Counted from the first letter of the stretch, positions 8,147 to 16,518 are shown. The stretch is DNA of 25,572 bases from CAZNRY01 sp964575675 (GCA_964575675.1 CAZNRY010000036.1:1-25572); one strand, 5' to 3'. The notes: generated by a model not told the origin, from the letters alone. A program made the numbers and translations.

Positions 8147-8395
8147 ATGGAAGAGATGGAGAAGGAGATCCTCGAATACGTGAAGAAGGAATATCTCGAG
8201 GACGACGACACCGAGATCGATTTCGACAGCCCGCTCATCAGCGCAGGCATCGTCGATTCGTTCTCGATGGTCTCGCTGAAGATGTTTCTCGAGAAGAAGT
8301 ACAAGATCTCCATTCCGGACGCAAAGGCGAGCCCGGACGCATTCGATTCGGTCAACAAGATCGCAACGCTAGTCAGGGAGTTCAGCAAGGGGTAG
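8147..8395 (+). CDS. acyl carrier protein
   Basis: An 82-residue, acidic, four-helix acyl carrier protein. The phosphopantetheine attachment Ser is residue 38 in SAGIVDSFSMV, the usual DS motif. Cysteine is absent. The ATG at 8147 follows GGAGG by five bases; the frame extends upstream through repeat sequence, which is not coding. The Kbl-type acyltransferase starts 10 bases after the stop, so the two are surely co-transcribed. The sequence differs from housekeeping AcpP, which usually has GADSLD, so this is likely a dedicated carrier delivering an acyl group to the partner enzyme. That role is inferred from position. Confidence 0.87.
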   Translation: MEEMEKEILEYVKKEYLEDDDTEIDFDSPLISAGIVDSFSMVSLKMFLEKKYKISIPDAKASPDAFDSVNKIATLVREFSKG

Positions 8396-8405
8396 GGAGG
8401 CGGTC

Positions 8406-9653
8406 ATGGCGTACGGCGCGAATATCAGGGAATCACTCCAGAACGATGTCGAGGCAATCCGCTCGGCCGGGTTGCTGAAGGAAGAGCGTTACATCCACTC
8501 GCCCCAGGACTCGTGGATCGAGGTCGAGTTTCCCAAGGGGGCCGGCCTGAAGAAGGTCCTGAATCTCTGCGCAAACAACTATCTCGGCCTCTCGAGCCAT
8601 CCCGACGTGATCGCGGCCGCACACGCCGGTCTCGACGCGCGCGGCTACGGTATGTCCTCCGTTCGGTTCATCTGCGGCACGCAAGACATCCATCGAGAAC
8701 TCGAGATGAAGCTCACCAAGTTCCTCGGCACCGAGGACACAGTCCTCTTCCCCTCGTGCATGGACGCGAACGCCGGGGTGTTCGAAGCCGTCCTGAGCGA
8801 TCGGGATGTGATGATCTCGGATCGTCTCGTCCACGCCTCGATCGTCGACGGGATCCGGCTCTGCAAGGCGAAGTACGACTCCTACAAGCATTCCGACATG
8901 GAGCACCTGGAAGAAAAATTGCGGGAGAACCAGGACAAGCGCATCCGGCTCATTATCACGGACGGCGTCTTCTCGATGGACGGCGACATCGCGAAGCTCG
9001 ATTCGATCTGCGACCTCGCCGACAAGTACAACGCGATGGTCTTCGTTGACGACTCGCACGCGAGCGGCTTCATGGGCAAGCACGGACGCGGGACGCACGA
9101 GCACTGCGGCGTCATCGGCCGGATCGACATCATCACGACGACCCTCGGCAAGGCTCTGGGCGGCGCCTCGGGAGGCTGCGTGAGTGGCCGGAGCGAGATC
9201 GTCGAGCTCTGCCGGCAGCGGGCGCGTCCGTATCTATTCTCGAACACGATGCCGCCCGTGATCGTCGCCGCGGCAAACAAGGTCATCGATCTGATCAGCT
9301 CGACAACCGAGCGGCGCGACAAACTCGAGAAGAACACGATCTTCTGGCGCGAAGGGCTCATCCAGGCCGGTCTCGACATCAAGAACGGGGCCAGTCCGAT
9401 CGTTCCCGTGATGCTCTACAACGCGAAACTCGCAGCTGACATCGCCCGTGATCTCTATGCGGAAGGGATCTACGTCATCGGTTTCTTCTTCCCCGTCGTG
9501 CCGAAGGGACAGGCGCGGATTCGCACACAGGTCTCGGCGGCCCACGAGATCGCGGATCTCGATCGCGCGCTCGCCGCGTTCAAGAAGGTCGGCGAGAAGT
9601 ACCAGATCCTGGGCAAGAGAAAGAAGGAGATCATGGAGATGTACGGCGCGTAG
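8406..9653 (+). CDS. kbl: glycine C-acetyltransferase (2-amino-3-ketobutyrate CoA ligase)-like PLP acyltransferase
   Basis: A 415-residue alpha-oxoamine synthase. These PLP enzymes condense an amino acid with an acyl thioester. The best match by eye is Kbl: CANNYLGL near the start, GYGMSSVRFICGTQDIHRELE, VDDSHASGF, the PLP Lys near 249 in TTLGKALGGASGG, and the C-terminal FFFPVVPKGQARIRTQVSAAH. Kbl joins glycine and acetyl-CoA in threonine metabolism. No threonine dehydrogenase neighbour is seen; instead an acyl carrier protein gene lies 10 bases upstream. An acyl-ACP-using relative, such as a serine palmitoyltransferase-like enzyme, is therefore worth considering. GGGAGG precedes the ATG at 8406. 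The sequence evidence favours Kbl over SPT; the genomic context makes the donor uncertain. Confidence 0.82.
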   Translation: MAYGANIRESLQNDVEAIRSAGLLKEERYIHSPQDSWIEVEFPKGAGLKKVLNLCANNYLGLSSHPDVIAAAHAGLDARGYGMSSVRFICGTQDIHRELEMKLTKFLGTEDTVLFPSCMDANAGVFEAVLSDRDVMISDRLVHASIVDGIRLCKAKYDSYKHSDMEHLEEKLRENQDKRIRLIITDGVFSMDGDIAKLDSICDLADKYNAMVFVDDSHASGFMGKHGRGTHEHCGVIGRIDIITTTLGKALGGASGGCVSGRSEIVELCRQRARPYLFSNTMPPVIVAAANKVIDLISSTTERRDKLEKNTIFWREGLIQAGLDIKNGASPIVPVMLYNAKLAADIARDLYAEGIYVIGFFFPVVPKGQARIRTQVSAAHEIADLDRALAAFKKVGEKYQILGKRKKEIMEMYGA

Positions 9654-9662
9654 ACCGGGCGT

Positions 9663-9696
9663 CCCCGTCCGGCGTTCCGCTGGGACGCCGGCGGGG
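9663..9696 (+). terminator. GC-rich hairpin after the kbl-like gene
   Basis: The 5' arm CCCCGTCCGGCGTTCC (9663-9678) pairs with GGGACGCCGGCGGGG (9682-9696) with one bulge and a three-base loop, nine bases after the stop. It is followed by only two T's, so if it terminates it is not a classical intrinsic terminator. Confidence 0.45.
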
Positions 9697-9728
9697 TTCC
9701 GGGCAAGGCGCCGCCGCTCCGGGACGGA

Positions 9729-10835
9729 ATGATGCCGCATCGAATCCTGCATCTGATCACGACCTCCGAGGCTGACGGCGCGCAGACGCAGCTCGCTCAG
9801 ATCGCCCGCCACATGGACGGCGGGCGCTATCAGATCCAGATCGCATTCCTCTGCAGGCGCGGGCCGGCGTTCGATCGGACGACCGTCCCGGTCCACGATT
9901 TCTCGCTCGGCGGACACCCCGACCCCCTCGCGCTCCTGCGCATCTTCAAGACTATCCGCAGGGAGAGAATCGATCTTGTTCACACCCACCTCGTGCACGC
10001 GGGCGTACTGGGCAAGCTCGCCGCGCGCCTCGCCGGAAACATCCCGGTCGTGACGACGCGGCACTACGCATCCGAGGGGAAGGAGAAGTCGTTTCTCTAT
10101 CGACTCGAGGATCGGATGACCGCAGGTTGCGAGGCCGTGATCGCAATCTCGGATTCGGTTCGCGGGCACATGATCGCCCGAGGCATCGCACCCGCCGGGC
10201 GCATCGCTGTGATCCCGAACGGAATCGACCTGGATCTCTTCGATCCTTCGCGATTCGCGCGAACCCCCGCTCTACCCGAGGACAGCATCACGATTGGCTC
10301 AGTCGGCCGCCTCGGCATCCAGAAGGGACATTCCATCCTCCTCGATGCGGCGTCGGCGATCCTCGCGAGCTTCCCGAGGTTGCGGATCGAGATCGTCGGC
10401 GAGGGTCCCCTTCGCGGCAATCTCGAGGCGCAGGCACGTCGCCTCGGCATAGAGGATCGCCTCCATCTTCGAGGATCGGTTCCCCACGATGAGATGCCGG
10501 CCATTCTCTCCGGATGGGACCTGCTGGTCATGCCGTCGCGATGGGAAGGTTTTGGGATCGCCGCCGCGGAGGCGATGGCGATGGAGAGGGCCGTCGTCGC
10601 GAGTGCGGTCGAGGGGATGGCCGAGCTCATCCAGGACGGCGTGAGCGGCGCGCTTGTTCCGCCGAATCAGCCCGATGCGTTGGCCGGCGCCGTGATCCGA
10701 CTCCTCGATGACGATGACCGGCGGCGATCGATCGGGCGGGCGGGGCGCCGCCGTGTGCGGGAGCATTACTCCATTGGGGCTGCAGCCGCCAGGCTCGAAC
10801 AACTCTACGATTCGATCCTGGGACTGGATCGATAG
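9729..10835 (+). CDS. glycosyltransferase family 4 protein
   Basis: A 368-residue GT-B fold glycosyltransferase of the GT4 group. The N-terminal half starts HRILHLITTSEADGAQTQLAQIARHM and contains VHTHLVHAGVLGKLAARLAG, a typical acceptor-domain pattern. The linker region is VIPNGIDLDLF and the donor domain begins SVGRLGIQKGH. The EX7E-like motif EGFGIAAAEAMAM is intact, with both glutamates present. Such enzymes transfer a sugar from a nucleotide sugar to lipids or polysaccharides at the inner membrane face; the substrates cannot be read here. The start is ATG 9729 or 9732, with a weak GGGACGG upstream. No other polysaccharide genes flank it. Confidence 0.85.
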   Translation: MMPHRILHLITTSEADGAQTQLAQIARHMDGGRYQIQIAFLCRRGPAFDRTTVPVHDFSLGGHPDPLALLRIFKTIRRERIDLVHTHLVHAGVLGKLAARLAGNIPVVTTRHYASEGKEKSFLYRLEDRMTAGCEAVIAISDSVRGHMIARGIAPAGRIAVIPNGIDLDLFDPSRFARTPALPEDSITIGSVGRLGIQKGHSILLDAASAILASFPRLRIEIVGEGPLRGNLEAQARRLGIEDRLHLRGSVPHDEMPAILSGWDLLVMPSRWEGFGIAAAEAMAMERAVVASAVEGMAELIQDGVSGALVPPNQPDALAGAVIRLLDDDDRRRSIGRAGRRRVREHYSIGAAAARLEQLYDSILGLDR

Positions 10836-10866
10836 CAGACCCGGTCCGCGTCTACCCTCGCCCTGC

Positions 10867-10957
10867 GCATCCCGCTCGGGCCGGCTGAACGAGCAGGGCG
10901 CCGGCCTCGCGGGTGCGCATGCTCGGGCAGACATTCCCATGACGAGCCATTCGCTCC
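10867..10957 (+). repeat. dispersed intergenic repeat, copy B
   Basis: Shares GCATCCCGCTCG, CAGGGCGCCG, CTCGCGGG and TGCGCA in the order and spacing of copy A. It then degrades: the end reads GAGCCATTCGCTCC instead of the CTCATTCGGGGC block. It lies between the glycosyltransferase and the exporter operon and abuts that operon's promoter. Confidence 0.65.
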
Positions 10958-10987
10958 TTGATATGCCCCCCTCCATGTTGAGATAAT
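10958..10987 (+). promoter_or_regulatory. promoter of the exporter operon
   Basis: TTGATA (10958-10963), 18-base spacer, GATAAT (10982-10987), the best consensus match in the window. The leader would be about 100 nt before the ATG at 11093. Confidence 0.6.
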
Positions 10988-11092
10988 GTTCCGTCCCGCG
11001 CACGGGGCGCGGCGCGGCGGGCGCGCCACGATCAATCGATCTGTCTCGAGAGTCCACGCTGACGCCGGCCGCATCCCGGCAGAGAGGTTTGG

Positions 11093-12331
11093 ATGAGCAC
11101 GCTACCTGGATCGGGTGCGGGGCCCGACCTCGACAGGCTCCGCATCCCCGAGGGACAACGGCGGCGTCAACGTCGCAAGAGGCGTTGGCCGTTCGTGCTT
11201 CTGGGCATCATCGCGGTGATCACTGGTCTAACGATCGTGATGCGCCCCACCGACGTGAGGGTCGCCGCCGCGCGCATCGGCGGCGGTGGGCCGGCCGACG
11301 CCGGAGGTGCGGTCCTCACAGCCAACGGATATGTCGAAGCCCGGCATCAAGCATCCGTCGCCGCCCGAACGACCGGCCGGCTCGCGGCCGTCCTGGTTGA
11401 GGAGGGCGACCCGGTGGAGGAAGGCGAGGTCGTTGCTCGACTGATCGACGAGGACCAGCGGGCCCTCCTCGCCCAGGCGGAGGCGAATCTCGCCCTCGCC
11501 GAAGCCCGCCTCGACCAGGCGCGCTCCGCCGAGGCGGACGCACAGAGAAGGCAGAAGCGTCGGGCCGATCTGCTGGCGCAAAAGCGGATCAGCGACGAGG
11601 AAGGCCAGGCCGCCGACACCGCAGCGGAATCGGCCCGCGCCGAGCGCGCCGCGATGGAGGCTTCCGTCAAGGTCGCCCACGCCAACGTCGCATCGGCCCG
11701 GCTCGAGTTGGACAAGACCCGCATCGCCGCCCCCTTCGCCGGAATCGTCCTCCGAAAGGACGCTGAGGTCGGCGAGATCGTCGGTCCCATCATGACGAGC
11801 AACACGGCCCGCGCCGGAGCGGTGGTCACGATCGCCGACATGAAGACCCTCGAGGTCGGAATCGATGTGAACGAGTCCTACATCGCGCGGATCTCAGAAG
11901 GCATGCCGGCCGATGTGGTCCTCGACGCGCATCCGGACGTGCACTTCCCTGCCTCGGTGCGCGCCGTCTTCCCTTCGGCCGACCGCGACAAGGCGACGAT
12001 CCCCGTGCGTGTGCGGTTCCTCGTCGGAGACCAGAGAATCCGTCCCGACCTGGGCGCCAAGGTGACATTCCTGCAGAACAGGACCACCGATCAGATCGTG
12101 GTAGTCAAGAAGACGCTCCGCGTGCCCGCGGCTGCGATCCGCGCAAAGGACGGGCAGAAGACCGCATGGGTCGTGCGCGAGGGAAAGGTCGAACCGGTCG
12201 TCCTGACCCTCGGCGAGACGATCGGCGATGAGGTCGAGGTGCTGTCGGGGCTGAGTGAGGGAGATCAGGTCGTAATCGAGAAGCTGAATCGGATGCGCCG
12301 CGGGCTGCGCGTCCGGCCCGTCTCCTCTTGA
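11093..12331 (+). CDS. HlyD/MacA-family periplasmic adaptor subunit
   Basis: A 412-residue membrane-fusion protein. A short Arg/Lys-rich cytoplasmic segment (about 22-31) precedes one transmembrane helix (about 32-50). A lipoyl-like half motif ANGYVEARHQASVAARTTGRLAAVLVEEGDPVEEGEVVARL follows as separate short elements. A long Ala/Arg/Glu-rich coiled coil spans about 120-210, and the second lipoyl half reads TRIAAPFAGIVLRKDAEVGEIV. Beta-barrel and membrane-proximal domains follow, ending near DQVVIEKLNRM. It would link the ABC permeases to the outer envelope. GAGAGG lies upstream of the ATG. The stop overlaps or abuts the ATPase gene, so the four genes form one operon. Confidence 0.87.
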   Translation: MSTLPGSGAGPDLDRLRIPEGQRRRQRRKRRWPFVLLGIIAVITGLTIVMRPTDVRVAAARIGGGGPADAGGAVLTANGYVEARHQASVAARTTGRLAAVLVEEGDPVEEGEVVARLIDEDQRALLAQAEANLALAEARLDQARSAEADAQRRQKRRADLLAQKRISDEEGQAADTAAESARAERAAMEASVKVAHANVASARLELDKTRIAAPFAGIVLRKDAEVGEIVGPIMTSNTARAGAVVTIADMKTLEVGIDVNESYIARISEGMPADVVLDAHPDVHFPASVRAVFPSADRDKATIPVRVRFLVGDQRIRPDLGAKVTFLQNRTTDQIVVVKKTLRVPAAAIRAKDGQKTAWVVREGKVEPVVLTLGETIGDEVEVLSGLSEGDQVVIEKLNRMRRGLRVRPVSS

Positions 12332-12351
12332 GCGGCTTGACGGGGGATCAC

Positions 12352-13098
12352 GTGAACGACGACCGGCATTCCGCGGCGCCCGACCTTGGGACAGGGGACT
12401 CGAACGGCTCGATCATACGGCTGATCGGGGTTACGAAGGTCTATCACCGCGAGGCGATCGAGGTTCCCGTCCTCGAGCGGCTTGATCTCGACGTCCCGCG
12501 GGGCGAGTTCCTTGCCTTGATGGGTCCGTCGGGATCGGGCAAGTCGACGATCCTGAACCTCGTGAGCGGAATCGACACGCCGACCGAAGGGCGGGTGATC
12601 GTCGCGGGCGCCGACTTGGGCGACTTGACGAGCGCGCAGCTCGCCTCGTTTCGATCGCGGCACATCGGGTTCATTTTCCAGTCGTATAACCTGATTCCCG
12701 TTCTGACCGCCTACCAGAACGTCGAGCTTCCCCTCCTCCTGACGGATCTGACCCGCAGGGAGCGAAAAGAGCACGTCGTCGCCGCTCTCGAGACCGTCGG
12801 TCTCGCCGATCGGATGGACCACTTCCCCCGCCAGCTCTCCGGCGGGCAGGAACAGCGCGTCGCGATCGCGCGGGCCATCGTGACCGATCCTTCCCTGTTC
12901 GTGGCGGACGAGCCGACCGGCGATCTCGACGCCCACAGCGCGGCGGACATCCTGACCCTGCTCCAGAGGCTTCACGTCGAGTTCGGCAAGTCGATCGTGA
13001 TGGTCACGCACGATCCGCACGCGGCCGAACGGGCGGACCGGATCCTCCATCTAGAGAAGGGGGTCCTCGTCGAGTCGCAGATGAGAAACCATAGATGA
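12352..13098 (+). CDS. ABC transporter ATP-binding protein, MacB/LolD type
   Basis: A 248-residue ATPase of the family that powers MacB- and Lol-like exporters. Walker A GPSGSGKST is at about 57-65, the Q-loop is in FIFQSYNLIPVLTAYQNVELPL, the signature is LSGGQEQRVAIARA, Walker B is LFVADEPTGDLD, and the H-loop is MVTHDPH. GTG at 12352 is chosen because GGGGGA lies five bases before it. A TTG at 12328 overlapping the adaptor stop would add eight residues but has no ribosome site. The permeases are separate genes, unlike fused MacB. Confidence 0.88.
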   Translation: MNDDRHSAAPDLGTGDSNGSIIRLIGVTKVYHREAIEVPVLERLDLDVPRGEFLALMGPSGSGKSTILNLVSGIDTPTEGRVIVAGADLGDLTSAQLASFRSRHIGFIFQSYNLIPVLTAYQNVELPLLLTDLTRRERKEHVVAALETVGLADRMDHFPRQLSGGQEQRVAIARAIVTDPSLFVADEPTGDLDAHSAADILTLLQRLHVEFGKSIVMVTHDPHAAERADRILHLEKGVLVESQMRNHR

Positions 13099-13111
13099 CC
13101 GCCGACGCCGG

Positions 13112-14266
13112 GTGCGGACCGTGACGCGCTTCCTCCCCTTCATCCTGCGCAACTCCATGCGGAGCAAGCGGCGCACGGTGCTCACGATCCTCAGCATCGT
13201 GGTCTCCCTGTTCCTGTTCAGCACCCTGCGAACCGTGATCACCTCGTTCGCGGCCTCGCTTGAGATGGCCGATGTGGCCCGGCTCGTCACCCGGCGGTCC
13301 ACCTCCCTCACGTTCCCTCTTCCGCTCGCCTACCGCGACCGGCTGGCGCAGATCCAGGGCGTGGAGGCGCTCAGCTGGTCGAACTGGTTCGGGGGCGTCT
13401 ACATCGACGAACGTAACTACTTCGCGCAGTTCGCCGTCGATCCGAAGAGCTACCTCGACATGTATCCCGAGTACGAGCTCGCCCCCGCGGAACGCCAGGC
13501 CTTTGAGCGTGAGAGAACGGCCTGCATCGTCGGCGAGAAACTCGCCGCGAAGTACGGGTTCAAGAACGGGGACCAGATAACACTGCAGGGGACGATCTAC
13601 CCGGGAACCTGGGATTTCACCGTGTGCGGCATCGCGCGGCCCAAAACCCGCGATGCAGACTCCAACTTCCTCCTGTTTCCGTGGGAGTACTTGAACCAGC
13701 GCATGGGCAATCCGGGGCAGGTGGGCATCTTCATCACGAAGCTCGCCGATCCCTCCGCCGCGGGCGAGGTGTCGAAGATCATCGATGCTACATTCTCGAA
13801 CAGCGCCGCCGAGACCAAGACCGAGACCGAGAAGGCGTTCCAACTCGGTTTCATCTCGATGCTCGGCAACATCCAGGCGGTGATCCACGCCGTGGGGACG
13901 GCCATCGTGATCGCGATCATGCTCGTTTCGATGAACACGATGATGATGGCCGCCCGGGAGCGGACTCGCGAGATCGCGGTCTTGAAGGCGCTCGGCTTCA
14001 CCGATCGAACCGTAATGGGGCTTGTTCTCGCGGAGTCGCTCATGATCGCCTTGATCGGAGGGATTCTCGGAACCGCGCTCGCCCGGCTCGTGTTCGGGCT
14101 AACGGATTTCACGGCGGGCGGGTTCTTCTCCAGCTTCGTCGTCACGACGGGGACCATGCTGCGCGCCCTTCTGATCGCCGCAATCCTGGGTCTCTTGAGC
14201 GGGGCGATCCCGTCCTTCAACGCCGCGCGTCTGAAGGTCGTGGACGCGCTTCGTCACGCGGGATGA
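13112..14266 (+). CDS. ABC transporter permease, FtsX/MacB fold (first)
   Basis: A 384-residue permease with the four-helix FtsX layout. One helix near the N-terminus (about 20-42) is followed by a large periplasmic domain. Three C-terminal helices then sit at about 250-280, 305-330 and 345-375. The cytoplasmic loop ARERTREIAVLKALGFTDRTV is the family's coupling motif and the protein ends AARLKVVDALRHA. The start is GTG 13112 or GTG 13121; neither has a strong ribosome site, consistent with coupling to the ATPase 13 bases upstream. With the second permease it would form a heterodimer. The cargo is unknown. Confidence 0.85.
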   Translation: MRTVTRFLPFILRNSMRSKRRTVLTILSIVVSLFLFSTLRTVITSFAASLEMADVARLVTRRSTSLTFPLPLAYRDRLAQIQGVEALSWSNWFGGVYIDERNYFAQFAVDPKSYLDMYPEYELAPAERQAFERERTACIVGEKLAAKYGFKNGDQITLQGTIYPGTWDFTVCGIARPKTRDADSNFLLFPWEYLNQRMGNPGQVGIFITKLADPSAAGEVSKIIDATFSNSAAETKTETEKAFQLGFISMLGNIQAVIHAVGTAIVIAIMLVSMNTMMMAARERTREIAVLKALGFTDRTVMGLVLAESLMIALIGGILGTALARLVFGLTDFTAGGFFSSFVVTTGTMLRALLIAAILGLLSGAIPSFNAARLKVVDALRHAG

Positions 14267-14319
14267 GCGGCGTGCGCGCGTGCTCGCGCTCGATGTCTTC
14301 GACTGCGAGGGGCTGAAGC

Positions 14320-15486
14320 ATGGCAATTCCGATCTCGTACAACATCCGGAATCTGTTCGTCCGTAAGACCGCGACGCTCATGACCGCGGGCGGGATCGCC
14401 CTCGTCGTCGCGATCTTGATCATGTCGCTCGCCTTGGCCCACGGCTTCCGGGCAACGCTCGTCATGACCGGCCGCGACGACAATGCGATCGTGATCCGGA
14501 CCGGCGCGAGCAGTGAGGTCCAGTCGGGCGTCGCGCGCGCGGCGGCGCACGTGATCGAACTCGACGAGGGTGTGGCGACGATGCCCGGCGGAACCCCGCT
14601 GGCCGTCAGCGAGGCGGTCGTCCTGACGAACCTGACGCGGCGAGCCAACGCCGCCATGTCATCGAACGTCGTCATCAGGGGCGTGGACGAGCGCGTGCTC
14701 GCGCTGCGCCCCGAGGTGCGGCTCGTGGAGGGACGGTTCTTCCGTCCGGGCGTCGATGAGGTCGTGGTCGGACGCCCGCTCTCGGAGCGCTTCAACGGTT
14801 GCGCCCTGGGCGAGGCGGTCCGGTTCGGCTCGCGCGACTGGAAGGTCGTCGGGATCATTGAGTCCGGAGGGAGCGGCTTCGAGTCCGAGATCTGGGGAGA
14901 CGTCGAGTCCCTGCTGCCGGCATTCGACCGCGACGCGTTCTCTTCGGTGACGGTTCGTCTCGCAAGCCCGGCGGGTTTCGATGTCATGAAGAAGCGTCTC
15001 GAGTCCGACCCGCGTCTGCGCGTGGACGTCAAACGCGAGAGCGACTACTACCAGTCGCAGTCCGCGGAGCTTGCGAACGTGATTCGGGTCCTCGGGCTCT
15101 TTCTCGTCATCGTGATGGCGGCCGGCGCGATCTTCGGAGCCTTGAACACGATGTACGCGGCCGTCGGCGCGCGGACGCGGGAGATCGGCACGATCCTCGC
15201 CCTCGGATTCACGCCCAACAGCGTTATGGCGAGTTTCATGATCGAATCGGTTCTGCTCTGTCTGGTCGGGGGCGTCATCGGCTGCTTCCTGTCGCTGCCC
15301 ATTCACGGCATGTCCACGGGAACGACGAACTGGGCGACATTCAGCGAGGTCGCATTCAAGTTCCGGATCACGCCGGGGATTCTGGTCATGGGACTCGTCG
15401 CGTCGATTGCATTGGGGCTGCTCGGCGGCTACTTCCCGGCGCGCAGCGCGGCGCGACGGAAGGTGACGGAGGCGCTGCGGGACTAG
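14320..15486 (+). CDS. ABC transporter permease, FtsX/MacB fold (second)
   Basis: A 388-residue permease with the same four-helix plan as its neighbour: N-terminal helix about 22-45, then a periplasmic domain, then helices at about 255-285, 305-330 and 350-375. It has the coupling loop ARTREIGTILALGFTPNSV and the C-terminal ARSAARRKVTEALRD. GAGGGG precedes the ATG at 14320. The two permeases differ enough in the periplasmic domain to suggest a heterodimeric exporter, LolC/E-like in arrangement. Lipoprotein release, antibiotic or peptide export, or lipid export are all possible. Confidence 0.85.
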   Translation: MAIPISYNIRNLFVRKTATLMTAGGIALVVAILIMSLALAHGFRATLVMTGRDDNAIVIRTGASSEVQSGVARAAAHVIELDEGVATMPGGTPLAVSEAVVLTNLTRRANAAMSSNVVIRGVDERVLALRPEVRLVEGRFFRPGVDEVVVGRPLSERFNGCALGEAVRFGSRDWKVVGIIESGGSGFESEIWGDVESLLPAFDRDAFSSVTVRLASPAGFDVMKKRLESDPRLRVDVKRESDYYQSQSAELANVIRVLGLFLVIVMAAGAIFGALNTMYAAVGARTREIGTILALGFTPNSVMASFMIESVLLCLVGGVIGCFLSLPIHGMSTGTTNWATFSEVAFKFRITPGILVMGLVASIALGLLGGYFPARSAARRKVTEALRD

Positions 15487-15520
15487 TCGAGTTTGAGCAG
15501 ACTTGAGAAGCTCGCCTCGC

Positions 15521-15640
15521 GCATCCACTCGGCCCGGCTATTCTCCCCGGGGCGCCGGACCTCGCGGCGCGCGGGCTCGCTTCTCAGCCGAAGTCAAACT
15601 GGTCTAGTCGATCGCTCCTGGCGGCTCATTCGGGGCGTGC
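15521..15640 (+). repeat. dispersed intergenic repeat, copy C
   Basis: The full-length plus-strand copy: GCATCC, GGGGCGCCGG, CCTCGCGG, GCTCGC, CTCAGCC, CTGGCGGCTCATTCGGGGC. The adjoining ATGATCGCCCAGAAGCG (15640-15656) pairs imperfectly with the CGCTCCTGGCGG arm and forms the hairpin end. It lies between the last permease stop and the convergent lipoprotein gene. Confidence 0.68.
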
Positions 15641-15667
15641 ATGATCGCCCAGAAGCGACCAGCGGAC

Positions 15668-16342
15668 CTACAGGGACTCGAACGAGCCGATCGAAGCCTC
15701 GATCGCCTTGATGAAGTCGGGATAACCGACCTGCGGGAGCAGGTAGTCGACCTGAACGGGGACCCGGTTCTCCCGGAGGATCATCAACCGGTGATCGACC
15801 ATGGCCGGGTTCGTGATGATGAGGTGATAGACGTCGAGCTTCCCGTGCCGGTAGAAGGTCTGGTCGATGTCCAGATTCGTGATCGGTCCCTGAAGCTGGC
15901 GGGCGTAGTCGGCGAATGCCACGTACGGGTCGACCGGCGCCGGCCAATGCGGGAACTCGGAGACGATCATGAAAAACCGCTTCTCGCCGTCCGCGAAGAT
16001 CCTCACGGGCCGCGACGTGAAACGCTCGACCCTTGCGAGTTTGGAGTAGGCCTCCCGGGTCTTCTCGAAGAGGTCCGGCTCGATCGGCGGCCATCCCAGC
16101 GGAGGGCAGAAGCGCACTCCCAGGGAGGAATCCGCGAAGCTCATCCCGAGCAGCGCCGGATTGACGTCGAACTTCATCTCTGCGGGGGCGGGTCTCTGCA
16201 CGGCGCCCTCCCGGCCGGCCGTTCCAGCCCCACCTGCCTGCCCCTCTTTCTTGGAGCTGCATCCAGGCCCGAGCATGAGAGCGACCATCAGGAGTCGCAA
16301 GATGAGAAGCGGCGCAGAACCTCGATCGAGACGCAACATCAT
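15668..16342 (-). CDS. putative lipoprotein of unknown function
   Basis: About 224 residues. The N-terminus MMLRLDRGSAPLLILRLLMVALMLGPGCSSKK is Arg, then a hydrophobic stretch, then Cys-Ser-Ser, as in a lipoprotein signal. The lipobox has Gly-Pro-Gly before Cys rather than the usual Ala/Ser-Gly, so lipidation is likely but not certain. A Gly/Ala-rich linker follows, then a folded domain (MKFDVNPALLGMSF to the end) that I do not recognise. The start at 16342 is chosen because AGAGG lies six bases upstream and a promoter at 16405-16433 excludes the longer frame start at 16405; an ATG at 16348 is also possible. Confidence 0.65.
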   Translation of the reverse strand: MMLRLDRGSAPLLILRLLMVALMLGPGCSSKKEGQAGGAGTAGREGAVQRPAPAEMKFDVNPALLGMSFADSSLGVRFCPPLGWPPIEPDLFEKTREAYSKLARVERFTSRPVRIFADGEKRFFMIVSEFPHWPAPVDPYVAFADYARQLQGPITNLDIDQTFYRHGKLDVYHLIITNPAMVDHRLMILRENRVPVQVDYLLPQVGYPDFIKAIEASIGSFESL

Positions 16343-16404
16343 GACCATCCTCTGGTGCACAAGCCGACGTGCGATCCGCCCCTCGAATCGCCTTACCTGC
16401 GGCA

Positions 16405-16433
16405 AGACTAGGGCGGTCGGTCCGGCCGGTCAA
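16405..16433 (-). promoter_or_regulatory. promoter of the lipoprotein gene
   Basis: Minus strand TTGACC (16433-16428), 17-base spacer, TAGTCT (16410-16405). It predicts a transcription start near 16398 and a leader of about 55 nt. Confidence 0.5.
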
Positions 16434-16479
16434 GAAGGCCGCCGCCGCCACCGGAGGGCCCGGGCGCGCTCTCTTCCCA

Positions 16480-16508
16480 TTGCGCCGCGAGTGGCGGTGT
16501 GGGATTCT
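16480..16508 (+). promoter_or_regulatory. promoter of the PspC-domain gene
   Basis: TTGCGC (16480-16485), 17-base spacer, GATTCT (16503-16508), then 10 bases to the ATG at 16519. Transcription would begin within about three bases of the start codon, and no Shine-Dalgarno is present, so the mRNA would be leaderless or nearly so. Confidence 0.48.
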
Positions 16509-16518
16509 TCCCTTCGAC

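Noticed and set aside
7884..8183. Open frames translating a repeated TPRMSRQ-like peptide
   Set aside because: The similarity comes from the DNA repeat being read in the same frame twice; no ribosome sites and no protein family.
15535..15546. CTATTCT promoter-like box between the permease and lipoprotein genes
   Set aside because: It falls inside repeat copy C, has no -35 at the right distance and no plus-strand gene follows.
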